Positions 15,839-24,280 of a stretch of 47,649 nt of DNA are shown here, in pieces. The translations under genes and the position numbers were made by a program. Every line of letters starts with the position of its first letter. Position 1 is the stretch's first letter. Origin of the DNA: an uncultured Collinsella sp. (GTDB taxonomy: Bacteria > Actinomycetota > Coriobacteriia > Coriobacteriales > Coriobacteriaceae); assembly GCA_900542315.1 (NCBI GenBank), contig UQMV01000014.1, forward strand, positions 1 through 47,649, given 5' to 3'. A model generated the notes under the pieces. The model was not told the DNA's origin and did not search any database. It was given only the letters and a program-made list of their open reading frames with translations.

Positions 15839-18331
15839 CTATAGATAACGTCCGGTAACACTCTTGGAGCAGGCCGCGATGTCGCCCGGCGTGCCGGCGC
15901 AGACGATTTGCCCGCCGGCGTCACCACCGCCCGGGCCCATGTCGATCACGTAATCGGCGTTACGGATAAGGTCGAGATCGTGTTCGATCACGATAACCGT
16001 GGCGCCCTTGGCAACGAGGCCGTCAAACACACTCAGCAACACCTGAACATCGAGCGGATGGAGTCCGATCGTGGGCTCGTCGAACACGAATACGGCATCA
16101 TCCTGAACACGGCCCATCTCGCTCGCGAGCTTAAGGCGCTGTGCCTCACCGCCCGAAAGCGCCGGTGTCGGCTCGCCAAGTGTGAGATAACCCAAACCCA
16201 GGTCGTGCAAGGTCTGCAAGCGCGCCTGAACCTTCTTGAGTCCCACCGTGGCGTCGATAGCCTCGTCCACACTCATGTCCATGAGCTGCGGCAACGTAAG
16301 CAGGCTCCCATCCTTGCCCTCGCGATGGATATGCGAGGCGGCCTCGGCGTAGCGCGAACCACGGCATGCCGGGCAGACGATTTCGACATCGGGCAAAAAC
16401 TGCACGTCGAGCGAAATCGAGCCCGTTCCATCGCACGTAGGGCAGCGCAAGGCGCCGGTATTGTAGCTAAAGGCACCCGCCTTGTAGCCGGCTGCCTTGG
16501 CCTCGGGCGTACGGGCGAAGGCGCGACGCAGCTCGTCATGGATGTCGGCATAGGTCGCTACCGTCGAGCGAACATTGGCACCGATGGGCGTGGCGTCAAT
16601 CAGGTTGGCACGTGCAATGCCCTCGGCATCGATCCAGCGCACGTGGCGCGGCAGGCGCTCGCCGGCTGCCTGCGCCTTAAGCGCCGGGATGAGCGTCTCG
16701 AGTACCAACGTCGTCTTGCCCGAACCCGAAACACCCGTAACCGCGACGAGACGGCCGCGCGGGATATCGACTTCGAGCGGCTTGACGGTATGGATGGCAT
16801 CAGTTGCCATGCGGATATGTCCCTGGTCGAACATCTCGTCGTCAGTCACCTGCGGACGCAAACGCTTGGGGTCCGAGCGCAAAAACGGGACGATGCGGCT
16901 GCCCTGCGATTGTTCGACCTCGTCTACCGTACCAGCGGCGATTACGTTGCCGCCGCCTGCTCCAGCAACGGGGCCCATCTCGACCAGATAATCAGCCTCC
17001 GCCAGCACGCGCGTGTCGTGGTCGACAACGACCACGGTGTTGCCGTCATCCACCAGATCGCGCATCACACCTACCAGGCCGTCGACATTGGCAGGATGCA
17101 AGCCGATCGAGGGCTCGTCCAGCACATAGAGCACACCCGTCGATCGGTTACGCACCACGCGGGCGAGCTGCACGCGCTGGCGCTCACCCGTGGAGAGCGT
17201 GGCACCGGCGCGGTCGAGTGAAAGGTAATCGAGGCCCAGATCGACCAGACGACGGGCCGCGCTCAAAAACGAATCGCAGATATCCGTCGCCATGGGCCGC
17301 ATCTCGGGTGGCAAGGATGCGGGCACCCCGCGCACCCACTCAACCGCATCACCAAGCGTCATGGCCGCGGCCTGCGCCAGATTGATACCGCGCACCTGGG
17401 GCTGGCGTGCAGCCTCGCAGAGACGCGTGCCGCCACAGTCACGGCATGGCCCCTCGCGCAAAAAGCGTGCAATGCGCTTGAGGCCCTTGTCGTCCTTAAC
17501 CTTGGCGAGCGCATTCTCAACGGTATAGACAGCGTTGTAATAGGTAAAGTCGAGCGGCGTGGCGCCCTCGCCGTTTTTGGGAACGTAGAGAATATGCTTT
17601 TTAACCGCCGGACCATGGAACACGACGTCGCGCTCTTGAGGCGTGAGCTGGTTAAACGGCACGTCGGTACGCACGCCCATCTCGCCGGCCACCTGCTTCA
17701 TCAGATCCCACATGAGCGTGCCCCAAGGAAGCACCGCGCCCTCGTTGATAGTCTTTGACTCGTCGGGCACCAGGCTCGCCTCGTCCACCTCGCGCATAAC
17801 GCCGGTGCCGCCGCAGGTGGGACACGCGCCACCGCTATTGAAAGCCAAATCCTCGGCACTCGGCGCGTAGAACTCGCGGCCGCACGCAGGGCACGTGAGC
17901 GACAGGCCCGCAGCCACGTTAAGGCTCGGCTCCACGCGTGCCCCGCAGTGCGGACACACGTGATGGGCGCAACGGCTAAAGAGCAGACGCAGGCTGTTGT
18001 TGAGCTCGGTCATGGTGCCAAAGGTCGAGCGCACGCCCGGCACGCTGGGGCGCTGATGCAATGCGAGCGCCGCCGGCACATGCAGCACCTCGTCCACCTG
18101 GGCGTGCTCGGCCTGCGTCAGACGACGGCGGGTATAGGTGCTGAGCGCCTCCAGGTAACGGCGCGAGCCCTCGGCATAAAGAACTCCCAGCGCCAGCGAA
18201 CTCTTGCCCGAGCCCGACACGCCGGCAATACCCACGAGCTTTCCCAGCGGGATATCGATATCGATGTTTTTGAGGTTGTGGACACGTGCACCACGCACCT
18301 CGATAGCACTTGGTTGTTGCGACACCGCCAT
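15839..18331 (-). CDS. UvrA-like ABC ATPase (short, UvrA2-type)
   Basis: About 830 aa against some 940 for housekeeping UvrA. Two ABC modules: GVSGSGKSSLALGVLYAEGS and LSTGERQRVQLARVV with VLDEPSIGLH; then GVSGSGKTTLVLETL and LSGGEAQRLKLASEM with VFDEPTIGLH. Both zinc modules remain (CPHCG/CPACG and CPTCDGTG/CPACRGSRY). The shorter length suggests that the UvrB-interaction region is reduced, as in class II UvrA proteins, which in other bacteria are linked to drug or DNA-damage tolerance. The ATG at 18331 follows GGGGAG. A GTGACAAAG palindrome lies on each side of the gene. It is probably not the only UvrA of the cell, but that cannot be seen here. Confidence 0.88.
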   Translation of the reverse strand: MAVSQQPSAIEVRGARVHNLKNIDIDIPLGKLVGIAGVSGSGKSSLALGVLYAEGSRRYLEALSTYTRRRLTQAEHAQVDEVLHVPAALALHQRPSVPGVRSTFGTMTELNNSLRLLFSRCAHHVCPHCGARVEPSLNVAAGLSLTCPACGREFYAPSAEDLAFNSGGACPTCGGTGVMREVDEASLVPDESKTINEGAVLPWGTLMWDLMKQVAGEMGVRTDVPFNQLTPQERDVVFHGPAVKKHILYVPKNGEGATPLDFTYYNAVYTVENALAKVKDDKGLKRIARFLREGPCRDCGGTRLCEAARQPQVRGINLAQAAAMTLGDAVEWVRGVPASLPPEMRPMATDICDSFLSAARRLVDLGLDYLSLDRAGATLSTGERQRVQLARVVRNRSTGVLYVLDEPSIGLHPANVDGLVGVMRDLVDDGNTVVVVDHDTRVLAEADYLVEMGPVAGAGGGNVIAAGTVDEVEQSQGSRIVPFLRSDPKRLRPQVTDDEMFDQGHIRMATDAIHTVKPLEVDIPRGRLVAVTGVSGSGKTTLVLETLIPALKAQAAGERLPRHVRWIDAEGIARANLIDATPIGANVRSTVATYADIHDELRRAFARTPEAKAAGYKAGAFSYNTGALRCPTCDGTGSISLDVQFLPDVEIVCPACRGSRYAEAASHIHREGKDGSLLTLPQLMDMSVDEAIDATVGLKKVQARLQTLHDLGLGYLTLGEPTPALSGGEAQRLKLASEMGRVQDDAVFVFDEPTIGLHPLDVQVLLSVFDGLVAKGATVIVIEHDLDLIRNADYVIDMGPGGGDAGGQIVCAGTPGDIAACSKSVTGRYL

Positions 18332-18355
18332 CGCTCCCCTTCCAGTTGATCGAAT

Positions 18356-18384
18356 ATGACAAGAGGGCTGTCCCTTTGTCACAT
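18356..18384. repeat. dispersed GTGACAAAG palindrome, copy 3
   Basis: ATGACAAGAGGGC and GTCCCTTTGTCAT-like arms, with changes in the left arm. It fills the gap between the UvrA-like start and the stop codon of the acetyltransferase, which it touches. Confidence 0.8.
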
Positions 18385-18938
18385 TACTCGTACCGTGCCT
18401 GCCTGCGCCAGTCTTCGCAGGTCAAATACGTAAAGCACTCGGTACGTACATCGCCCATAAGCTCGCAGGGCACGTCGCGCTCAACGTGATGTGGCGCGAA
18501 CCCACATTTTTGCTGGACGCGTAACGACTTGTTATTGCCCTTATAGTATCCACACCAAAGCGCCTTGCAGCCAAGCGTTTCGAACGCATAGCGCTGCATG
18601 GCTCGTACTGCTTCGGGAGCAAAGCCTCGGCCCCAGAATGGCTTGGCGATCCAATAGCCCACTTCGAGTTCGAGACCGTCATCTCGACGGTTTGACTCGC
18701 AGCGAGACGGCATGAGTCCGATACTACCCATGGGCTCATCTGTCGCAGCCAGGCATACGGCAAAGGTATGGGGTGTCGCAAAGACCGTCCGAATGATCTC
18801 TCTGCTTTCCCCAATGCTTCGATGGGGCGGCCAGCCCGCAGCCGGCCCCACGTCCGGATCGCTTGCATATGTAAACAGGCTCGCCGCATCCGTCTCGCGC
18901 CACGAACGAAGCGTCAATCGCTCAGTTTGAATCACCAT
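18384..18938 (-). CDS. GNAT acetyltransferase, RimJ/RimL type
   Basis: 184 aa. N-terminal TERLTLRSWRETDAASLF and the central ELEVGYWIAKPFWGRGFAPEAVRAM (split here in words: LEVGYW, then PFWGRGFAPEA) form the acetyl-CoA binding pattern of the RimJ/RimL branch, ending in SLRVQQKCGF. It would transfer acetyl from acetyl-CoA to a protein N-terminus or a small amine; the substrate is not evident. ATG at 18938 follows TGAGGTC. Lies in the same orientation as the UvrA-like gene, separated only by a palindrome copy, and may be cotranscribed with it. Confidence 0.85.
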   Translation of the reverse strand: MVIQTERLTLRSWRETDAASLFTYASDPDVGPAAGWPPHRSIGESREIIRTVFATPHTFAVCLAATDEPMGSIGLMPSRCESNRRDDGLELEVGYWIAKPFWGRGFAPEAVRAMQRYAFETLGCKALWCGYYKGNNKSLRVQQKCGFAPHHVERDVPCELMGDVRTECFTYLTCEDWRRQARYE

Positions 18939-18960
18939 GTTTTGACCTCACATCTATCGA

Positions 18961-18988
18961 TGTGACAAAGGGACCGTCCCTTTTCACA
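18961..18988. repeat. dispersed GTGACAAAG palindrome, copy 4
   Basis: TGTGACAAAGGGAC and GTCCCTTTTCACA arms around one C, with one base lost in the right arm. It ends exactly at the stop codon of the second AAA ATPase. Confidence 0.85.
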
Positions 18989-20107
18989 TTACTCATGCCA
19001 TAAAACGCGGTCGCGGATGTACTCGCCCAGCATGGGCACGGTAAACCGGACGAGACCGTATCCGGCAGCCTCGATGACGCGCTCGCGAATCAGGCTTGCG
19101 CGATATTTACTCGCCCAGCTCTGAGTGCGATCGCAGCGCTCAATGATGTCCGCCATTCGCGTCGGTTTACCCTCGTCAACCGCCATGGCCTCGATAAAAA
19201 GGCGCTGTGGACTGCGCAGCCCGTAATACAGGGGCGCGTCAACCGCTTCGTAGAACTCGGAGACGGCATCCGCATGGCCATCCTCGACATCGCGCCTTTC
19301 GATAACCTGCGAGCCACGCCGGACAGCAGACCTCCACATGTAATATCCCACCAGCTGAACCATATAGGGATGCCCCATGCTCTTGCGCGCCGCAAGGTCC
19401 GCCGTCTCCGCATCAACGCAAAGACCAGCGCCTTTGACCGTCTGGATATATGAATCGCGCACTTTGGGCAAAGAAATCGCCCCCAGCGTACGCTGCTGGG
19501 CACGCCGCAAAAACGTCACGCTCGGCTCTTCGAGCAGATCGTCAACCATACTGGGTAAGCCGGCGAACACCAGCGCAAGACCGCGCTGGTCGCTATCGGA
19601 CAAGCCCGTGGCATCCTGGTCTCCGAGCACCTGCTGATAGAGAACGGCAAGAGCCGCCAGCTCCTCGATAGACGCAGATTGAGCCTCGTCAATCGCAAAC
19701 AGTATGCCCTTGCCTGGACCGAGCTTCTTGAGGCGCTCGTTGACCAGCCCTCGCAACGTCTCGCCCTTTGCTCGCGCCGCCTCGACCGACATCCGCCCAA
19801 ACGACGGACCGAACTCCATTGACGTCACAACGGGTTTATTCGAGCGAAGCGCGTCGGCCAAGCGGTCGCATAAGCCAAGCGAAGCGGAATCGGAGACAAC
19901 CGCCCATCCGCGCTCACTGGCCAGACGTTGCAGCTCCCGCAGGAGAACCGTCTTGCCGCAGCCGCGGTTTCCCGTAATGAGCATGAGCCTGCCCGGCGCT
20001 CCGGCGCCGTTATCGAGCCCTTCCTCGAAATCTTCGATGACCGACTCGCGACCGATGAGTATCGGAGGCCGCTTGCCAGCCGTGGGCTTAAAGGGATTTG
20101 GATTCAT
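18989..20107 (-). CDS. AAA-type ATPase with C-terminal winged helix (ATPase B)
   Basis: 372 aa, ATG with GAGGAGG five bases upstream. Walker A GNRGCGKT at residues 46-53, Walker B ILFAIDEAQ, AGLPSMVDDLL followed by TFLRRAQQRTLG, and a C-terminal winged-helix segment (MADIIERCDRTQSWASKYR) ending FTVPMLGEYI. It parallels ATPase A along its full length, so the two arose by duplication or were acquired together. Three exact-spaced 10-bp repeats lie upstream of it. The two genes face each other across the UvrA-like and GNAT genes. Likely DNA-binding ATPase; role unknown. Confidence 0.82.
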   Translation of the reverse strand: MNPNPFKPTAGKRPPILIGRESVIEDFEEGLDNGAGAPGRLMLITGNRGCGKTVLLRELQRLASERGWAVVSDSASLGLCDRLADALRSNKPVVTSMEFGPSFGRMSVEAARAKGETLRGLVNERLKKLGPGKGILFAIDEAQSASIEELAALAVLYQQVLGDQDATGLSDSDQRGLALVFAGLPSMVDDLLEEPSVTFLRRAQQRTLGAISLPKVRDSYIQTVKGAGLCVDAETADLAARKSMGHPYMVQLVGYYMWRSAVRRGSQVIERRDVEDGHADAVSEFYEAVDAPLYYGLRSPQRLFIEAMAVDEGKPTRMADIIERCDRTQSWASKYRASLIRERVIEAAGYGLVRFTVPMLGEYIRDRVLWHE

Positions 20108-20139
20108 GTCGGCCTCCTCGGATTGGCAAACCCTGGTAA

Positions 20140-20169
20140 TAGTTATACTAACTTATACCGAGTTATACC
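20140..20169 (-). promoter_or_regulatory. three 10-bp tandem repeats before ATPase B
   Basis: Read on the gene's strand: GGTATAACTC, GGTATAAGTT, AGTATAACTA, in register every 10 bases and ending 32 bases before the start codon. The TATAAC cores may also serve as a -10 box, so a protein bound here could control transcription. Core resembles the TTAACT repeats upstream of ATPase A. Confidence 0.6.
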
Positions 20170-20176
20170 AACAGGA

Positions 20177-20205
20177 TGCGACAAAGAGACTGACCCTCTA
20201 TCACC
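20177..20205. repeat. dispersed GTGACAAAG palindrome, copy 5 (decayed)
   Basis: TGCGACAAAGAGACTGACC and CTCTATCACC keep the outline of the family with several changes. It overlaps the TGA stop codon of the ribosomal-protection gene. Confidence 0.6.
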
Positions 20206-22204
20206 TATGGCCGAAAAACTCGGCGTCCGCCGCTCGCCAGGGGCGGAAGGTGGCGGGATCGACCTTTACGTGGGCTGCCTCGGGGACGTTGTACCACTTG
20301 ACGGTGTAGCCAGCGCCGTGAGAGCAAAAGACCGAGTCGGGCGTGTTGGGCAGATCGGCCTCGGGCTCATAGGCGGCCGTCTCGATGACGCGCTCGGCAT
20401 CATGGCAAGCTGCATAGCCGGCAAACTCTAGGTACAGATGTCCGCGACCGCTCGTGTAGGCAGCCACCTCCAGCGCGTAATCCTGCACTTCGGATGCCGG
20501 CACGCGGCCCCCAAGCTTCGCCCGGTCGCCCGCCATCGTCGGCGGCTCGTACTCGGCACCCATACGCGTGGCATCCGACAACGAACGACCCACGCACTCC
20601 CCCGGCACCTCGAGCTCAAAGTGGTACCACGGCTCCAACAGCACCGCCGCGCCGGCCTCACGTGCCTGCATGAGCCCCTGGCGAATCGCGCGGTACGTGG
20701 CCTGGCGAAAGTCGCCGCCCTCGGTGTGTTTGGCATGCGCACGGCCGCCCGTGAGCGTAATGCGCACATCGGTGATGGGCGAGCCGGTCAGCACACCCAG
20801 GTGATCGCGCTCCATGGCGTTGGTGAGTGCCAAACGCTGCCAGTTAAGATCGAGCTCGTCGGTCGAGGTCACGGTGCCAAACTGCACGCCCGAACCCGCT
20901 GGCAACGGCTCCAGGCGTAGATGCACCTCGGCATAGTGGCGCAGTGGCTCAAAGTGGCCCACGCCCTCGACCGGCTGCGAAATAGTCTCCTTATAGAGAA
21001 TGCCGCCAGACTCAAACGCAACCACGAGGCCAAAGCGATCGGCTAGCACGCGCTGCACGACCTCGAGCTGCACCGCACCCATCAACTGCAGATGAATCTG
21101 CTCAAGATGCGTGTTCCAGCTTACGCCGAGCATGGGGTCCTCATCGGCAAGCTCGGTCAGCGCTTGGAACACCGTATGGACATCGTGCTCGCCCGGCAGC
21201 ACCGTATAGGTGAGAACCGGCGCTATGACAGGCGCATCGCCCGCGGGCTCCGCGCCCAAGGCATCACCCGGGTGAACGTGCGCAAGGCCCGTCACAGCGC
21301 AGATGCCGCCAGCAGCAACTTCTTGGACAAGCTCGTACTTCTCGCCGTTATAGATACGGACCTGATCGATCTTTTGCTCCCATGCCTCGACACCGGAGCG
21401 CCCCTCAATCACCTGTTTTGCACGCAGCACACCGCCCGTCACCTTAACCCAGGCAAGGCGCTCACCACGGTCTCCACGACTCACGCGATAGACGCGCGCG
21501 GCGAACTCCTGGGACCATACCCGCTCGCGCATCAAAGCACACATACCGTCGAGTAACTCCGCCACGCCTTGGTCTTTGAGCGCCGAGCCGGCAAAGCAGG
21601 GGAACAGCTTGCGCTCCGCGACGAGCCGCGACAACGTTTCGGCAGACAACTCGCCTACTTCAAGAAACTCATCGAGCGCCACCTCGTCCAACGCCGCAGC
21701 ATCCTCTTGCACAGCGCCGCCCGCCAGCAAATCTTCGGCATCCAGACAGCCCTCGGAAAGACGCTGGCCGAGCTGCGTCAGCAGCGCATCGCGACCAGGG
21801 TTCTCAAGATCGATCTTATTGATAAAGATGAATGTCGGGATGTCATAGCGCGCAAGCAGGCGCCACAGGGTTTCGGTATGCCCCTGCACGCCGTCGTTGG
21901 CGCCCACAACCAAAATCGCGTAGTCGAGTGCGCGCAGCGTGCGCTCCGCCTCGGCAGAAAAATCGACATGTCCCGGCGCATCCACGAACATGACGTGAGT
22001 ATCGCCATGGTCGAGCACAGCCTGCGACGAGAAGATCGTAATACCGCGCTCGCGCTCAATCTCGTTCGTATCCAGATGCGAATCGCCATTGTCCACGCGG
22101 CCGCGCTTGCGAATGCGGCCCGCGTTGAATAGCATGGCCTCGGCCAACGTGGTCTTGCCGGCATCGACATGCGCCAAGATTCCAACGACCGCTTGCTTCG
22201 ACAT
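20201..22204 (-). CDS. TetM/EF-G-like ribosomal-protection family GTPase
   Basis: About 667 aa. N-terminal translational GTPase domain: GILAHVDAGKTTLAEAM, RGITIFSSQ, DAPGHVDF, FINKIDLE. Later regions match EF-G/TetM domains II-V (GVLRAKQVI, FGTVTSTDELDLNWQRL, then YTSGRGHLYLEFAGY). TetM-type proteins displace tetracycline from the ribosome; more distant homologues are annotated as translation GTPases with no proven resistance role. The C-terminus, after the GY motif, differs from the classic tet(M) ending and is longer. Whether it protects against tetracycline cannot be judged by eye. ATG at 22204 follows AGAGGAGAG. It has its own probable promoter and no obvious tet-type leader peptide. Confidence 0.82.
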   Translation of the reverse strand: MSKQAVVGILAHVDAGKTTLAEAMLFNAGRIRKRGRVDNGDSHLDTNEIERERGITIFSSQAVLDHGDTHVMFVDAPGHVDFSAEAERTLRALDYAILVVGANDGVQGHTETLWRLLARYDIPTFIFINKIDLENPGRDALLTQLGQRLSEGCLDAEDLLAGGAVQEDAAALDEVALDEFLEVGELSAETLSRLVAERKLFPCFAGSALKDQGVAELLDGMCALMRERVWSQEFAARVYRVSRGDRGERLAWVKVTGGVLRAKQVIEGRSGVEAWEQKIDQVRIYNGEKYELVQEVAAGGICAVTGLAHVHPGDALGAEPAGDAPVIAPVLTYTVLPGEHDVHTVFQALTELADEDPMLGVSWNTHLEQIHLQLMGAVQLEVVQRVLADRFGLVVAFESGGILYKETISQPVEGVGHFEPLRHYAEVHLRLEPLPAGSGVQFGTVTSTDELDLNWQRLALTNAMERDHLGVLTGSPITDVRITLTGGRAHAKHTEGGDFRQATYRAIRQGLMQAREAGAAVLLEPWYHFELEVPGECVGRSLSDATRMGAEYEPPTMAGDRAKLGGRVPASEVQDYALEVAAYTSGRGHLYLEFAGYAACHDAERVIETAAYEPEADLPNTPDSVFCSHGAGYTVKWYNVPEAAHVKVDPATFRPWRAADAEFFGHR

Positions 22205-22264
22205 GGCTCTCCTCTTATTGCAAGCCCATCGCACGCGGCAACGGGCGTCCTCGTTCTACACTGG

Positions 22265-22293
22265 ATGATACAATTTACGGGCCGGCGGGCGAA
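22265..22293 (-). promoter_or_regulatory. probable promoter of the ribosomal-protection GTPase
   Basis: On the minus strand TTCGCC, 17 bases, TATCAT. The -10 is good and matches that of the 31738 promoter; the -35 is weak. The start codon lies about 60 bases downstream. Confidence 0.4.
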
Positions 22294-22391
22294 GCGGGCC
22301 CTATCCCCCGACCGAGCTCATCGCCCTGCGTTGCCGCGCGGCGATTTTCGTAGGTTCGCGCCTTGCGAAAGCCGGCTTGCAAAACAGCCAG

Positions 22392-22429
22392 CGAACGAAA
22401 ATGGCCCCACCCGGGGCCATTTTCGTTCG
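22392..22429. terminator. 17-bp perfect hairpin between two minus-strand genes
   Basis: CGAACGAAAATGGCCCC pairs with GGGGCCATTTTCGTTCG across a 4-nt loop. The T-rich part is inside the stem, so transcripts from either side could pair it. It lies 29 bases after the acetyltransferase stop and is probably its terminator. Confidence 0.65.
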
Positions 22430-22457
22430 TGCAAATTGTTGACACGCGCCCCTGCTC

Positions 22458-22946
22458 TTACGCCTCGCGCAGCCAGTCAAACGCCACGCGCGGGGTACCG
22501 TCGGACACATACACGATGCCGGCGCGCTCAAACCCCGCCTTGAGGCTCGCGCCCTGCATGGGCAGGTTGTCCTGATGCGTGTCGATGCGCAGGTGATCGG
22601 CACGCTCCTTGGCAAAGGCAAACATCGCAGCCGCGATACCGTGCACGGTGCCGCCGGATGCCACACGGTGCAGCACGGCGTACGGAGTGTCGCTACGCCA
22701 TTGACCGTCCTCAATTACGTCATAGCACTCGTCCGGGCCCGGTAAAAAGGCAAACGTCGCCACCACGCGGCCGTCGACTTCACACACATAGCTGCCACCG
22801 GCAGCGATATCGGCAGCCAGCTGCTCGGCAGAAGGCGTGCCCTCGGGCCACTGCGTGGCGTTGCCATGCGCGCGCATAAAGGCGCGGGCCGCGTCATAGA
22901 TAGCCATGACGGCGGGAATGTCGGTATCGAGGGTTTTTCTGATCAT
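22458..22946 (-). CDS. GNAT-family acetyltransferase
   Basis: About 162 aa. N-terminal MIRKTLDTDIPAVMAIYDAA is the start of a GNAT fold, with VCEVDGRVVATFAF (beta strands 2-4) and a late RIDTHQDNLPMQGASLKAGF stretch where the acetyl-CoA and C-terminal strands lie. The usual Q/RxxGxG/A loop is weak (GIAAAMFAFA region), common in this subgroup. Substrate unknown. ATG at 22946; a GTG at 22949 directly before is also possible. A short dyad in the divergent gap may control this gene and the neighbouring small gene. Confidence 0.78.
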   Translation of the reverse strand: MIRKTLDTDIPAVMAIYDAARAFMRAHGNATQWPEGTPSAEQLAADIAAGGSYVCEVDGRVVATFAFLPGPDECYDVIEDGQWRSDTPYAVLHRVASGGTVHGIAAAMFAFAKERADHLRIDTHQDNLPMQGASLKAGFERAGIVYVSDGTPRVAFDWLREA

Positions 22947-22969
22947 CACGCGGCGACCTCACGTTTATT

Positions 22970-22997
22970 GGTATCACTTTGATTGGGCAATGATACC
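22970..22997. promoter_or_regulatory. dyad in divergent promoter region
   Basis: GGTATCA and TGATACC arms 14 bases apart in the 77-bp gap between two divergent starts. The arms contain TATCA motifs resembling -10 boxes on both strands, so it may be two promoters or one shared operator. Confidence 0.35.
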
Positions 22998-23023
22998 AGC
23001 GTTTGGAGAGGGGCACGAAGCAG

Positions 23024-23320
23024 ATGGGAAGCAAAAAGCGAGCCGCCTGGTCAAAAGCTAAAAGCGAGTTTTTGAGCACTGCCACCGGCGGCGATATGAG
23101 CGACCTGTTTGCACGCGAGGACGAGCGCCGCGACGCCCTGGACGCCGAGCGCGATGAGGCCTGGCGCTACAAATCGTGCGAGCGCAAAAACCGTTACGAC
23201 ACGCGCGCCGAGGCCGAGGCAGTTATGGCCGACTGCGAAAGCCGCGGGCGGCGCGGTTTGGCCTGCTACAAATGCGAATACTGCGGCGGCTGGCACCTGA
23301 CATCGCACCCTTGGAAATAG
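23024..23320 (+). CDS. small protein with C-terminal CxxC...WH zinc-ribbon-like motif
   Basis: 98 aa, highly charged with many arginine and acidic residues. The C-terminus reads GLACYKCEYCGGWHLTSH, a Cys-x2-Cys and tryptophan-histidine arrangement that could hold a metal ion with the nearby cysteines and histidines. Similar short proteins occur in actinobacterial genomes and phages, but no function is known to me. The ATG at 23024 is preferred over an upstream TTG; GAGAGGGG lies before it. Divergent from the GNAT gene. Confidence 0.65.
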   Translation: MGSKKRAAWSKAKSEFLSTATGGDMSDLFAREDERRDALDAERDEAWRYKSCERKNRYDTRAEAEAVMADCESRGRRGLACYKCEYCGGWHLTSHPWK

Positions 23321-23368
23321 GCACCGCATCGGCACGGCACCGACGGAGCGCCAACCATCGCACGCAAG

Positions 23369-24073
23369 CTACGGGCGCGGCGGCACCAAGACATCGTAAC
23401 GAACGGCCTTGCCCGCAAGTTGATAGCTCGGCTTAACACCGGCAAGCAGTGGCCCCTTCACCGGCCGCTTGATAACCAACTTGCGCGGGTGCACCGCAAG
23501 CGCAGCCTCAACCAGCGTCTCCTCATCGGCGCACGGCTGCTCCAAATGATGCAAGAGTTGGAACTTCTTTTTGACCGCTGCACTCTTGGTGCGCTCGGGA
23601 AACATGGGGTCCAGGTACACCACGTCGGGTGCTGCGAGCTCGCCCTGCTCGAGCAGCTCGACGGTTTGACGAAGGCCTGCAATGCTGTCCTCGCCCGCAT
23701 GCAGGCGCATGCGCGCCACGGAAGTCGCAAGCGCCGGATCATCCGCTGCGCGCTCCAAAGCATCCTGAAGAAGCGCCGCAATCACGCAGTCCTGCTCATA
23801 CAGATCGACCGTAAAGCCCGCGGCCGCCAACAGCAGCGAATCCTCGCCAAAGCCTGCCGTTGCATCAATCGCCCATGGGCGCTCGATGCCTTTTGCGCGC
23901 GCAGCCTTTACCAGCAGTTCTTGCTGCAGACGGCCCTGCTTGAGCCGTGGAAGCATGCGGCCAAAATCGGCACGCAGCTCCATCGTGCCGTCGGTGAGCG
24001 TGAGGCCCTCGGACTTCCCGATCAGCTCAAGCCCCGCGGACCGAGCAACAGAAAAGGGATCGACGACGCCCAT
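23369..24073 (-). CDS. rsmJ: 16S rRNA (guanine-1516 N2)-methyltransferase
   Basis: 234 aa. Motifs of RsmJ (YhiQ): IDATAGFGEDSLLLAAAG for S-adenosylmethionine binding, VVYLDPMFPERTKSAAVKKK (catalytic DPMFP type) and LVIKRPVKGP. It methylates G1516 in the small-subunit rRNA. Slightly shorter than the E. coli enzyme at the N-terminus. ATG at 24073 has AAGGAG five bases upstream. Stands alone between divergent small genes. Confidence 0.88.
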   Translation of the reverse strand: MGVVDPFSVARSAGLELIGKSEGLTLTDGTMELRADFGRMLPRLKQGRLQQELLVKAARAKGIERPWAIDATAGFGEDSLLLAAAGFTVDLYEQDCVIAALLQDALERAADDPALATSVARMRLHAGEDSIAGLRQTVELLEQGELAAPDVVYLDPMFPERTKSAAVKKKFQLLHHLEQPCADEETLVEAALAVHPRKLVIKRPVKGPLLAGVKPSYQLAGKAVRYDVLVPPRP

Positions 24074-24136
24074 GGGTACTCCTTAACAAGCAAAACGAAT
24101 ACGTGAGCGCCGTTTATGTCGGCACCCAACCGTCCG

Positions 24137-24280
24137 CTATTGTCCCACATGCGACATGGCCCACAGCATCCCAATGCAAAGCACCGCCATCAATCCCGTG
24201 CACACAGCAGCGATCACGGAATCACTCATGCGCCTTCCCAACGACCGCGCCTCACGTACCTGCTCTGCTCCGTACATCAT
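24137..24280 (-). CDS. small membrane protein, 47 aa
   Basis: Two ATGs in a row with AGGAGGAG directly upstream. The peptide has a charged N-terminal 20 residues (MMYGAEQVREARSLGRRMSD) followed by one hydrophobic helix (VIAAVCTGLMAVLCIGMLW) and a short tail SHVGQ. It is below the size usually called by ORF finders, but the ribosome site and clean membrane segment support a real gene. Function unknown; it lies 63 bases after the rsmJ start on the same strand, so it may be the first gene of that transcript. Confidence 0.65.
   Translation of the reverse strand: MMYGAEQVREARSLGRRMSDSVIAAVCTGLMAVLCIGMLWAMSHVGQ

Noticed and set aside
15908..17221. Long open frame opposite the UvrA-like gene
   Set aside because: It is the antisense shadow of a gene with full UvrA motifs; high-GC codon bias keeps the reverse frame open.
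22205..22391. tet-type leader peptide and attenuator before the ribosomal-protection gene
   Set aside because: Only a six-codon frame with a poor ribosome site was seen; the hairpins do not form the tet(M) arrangement.
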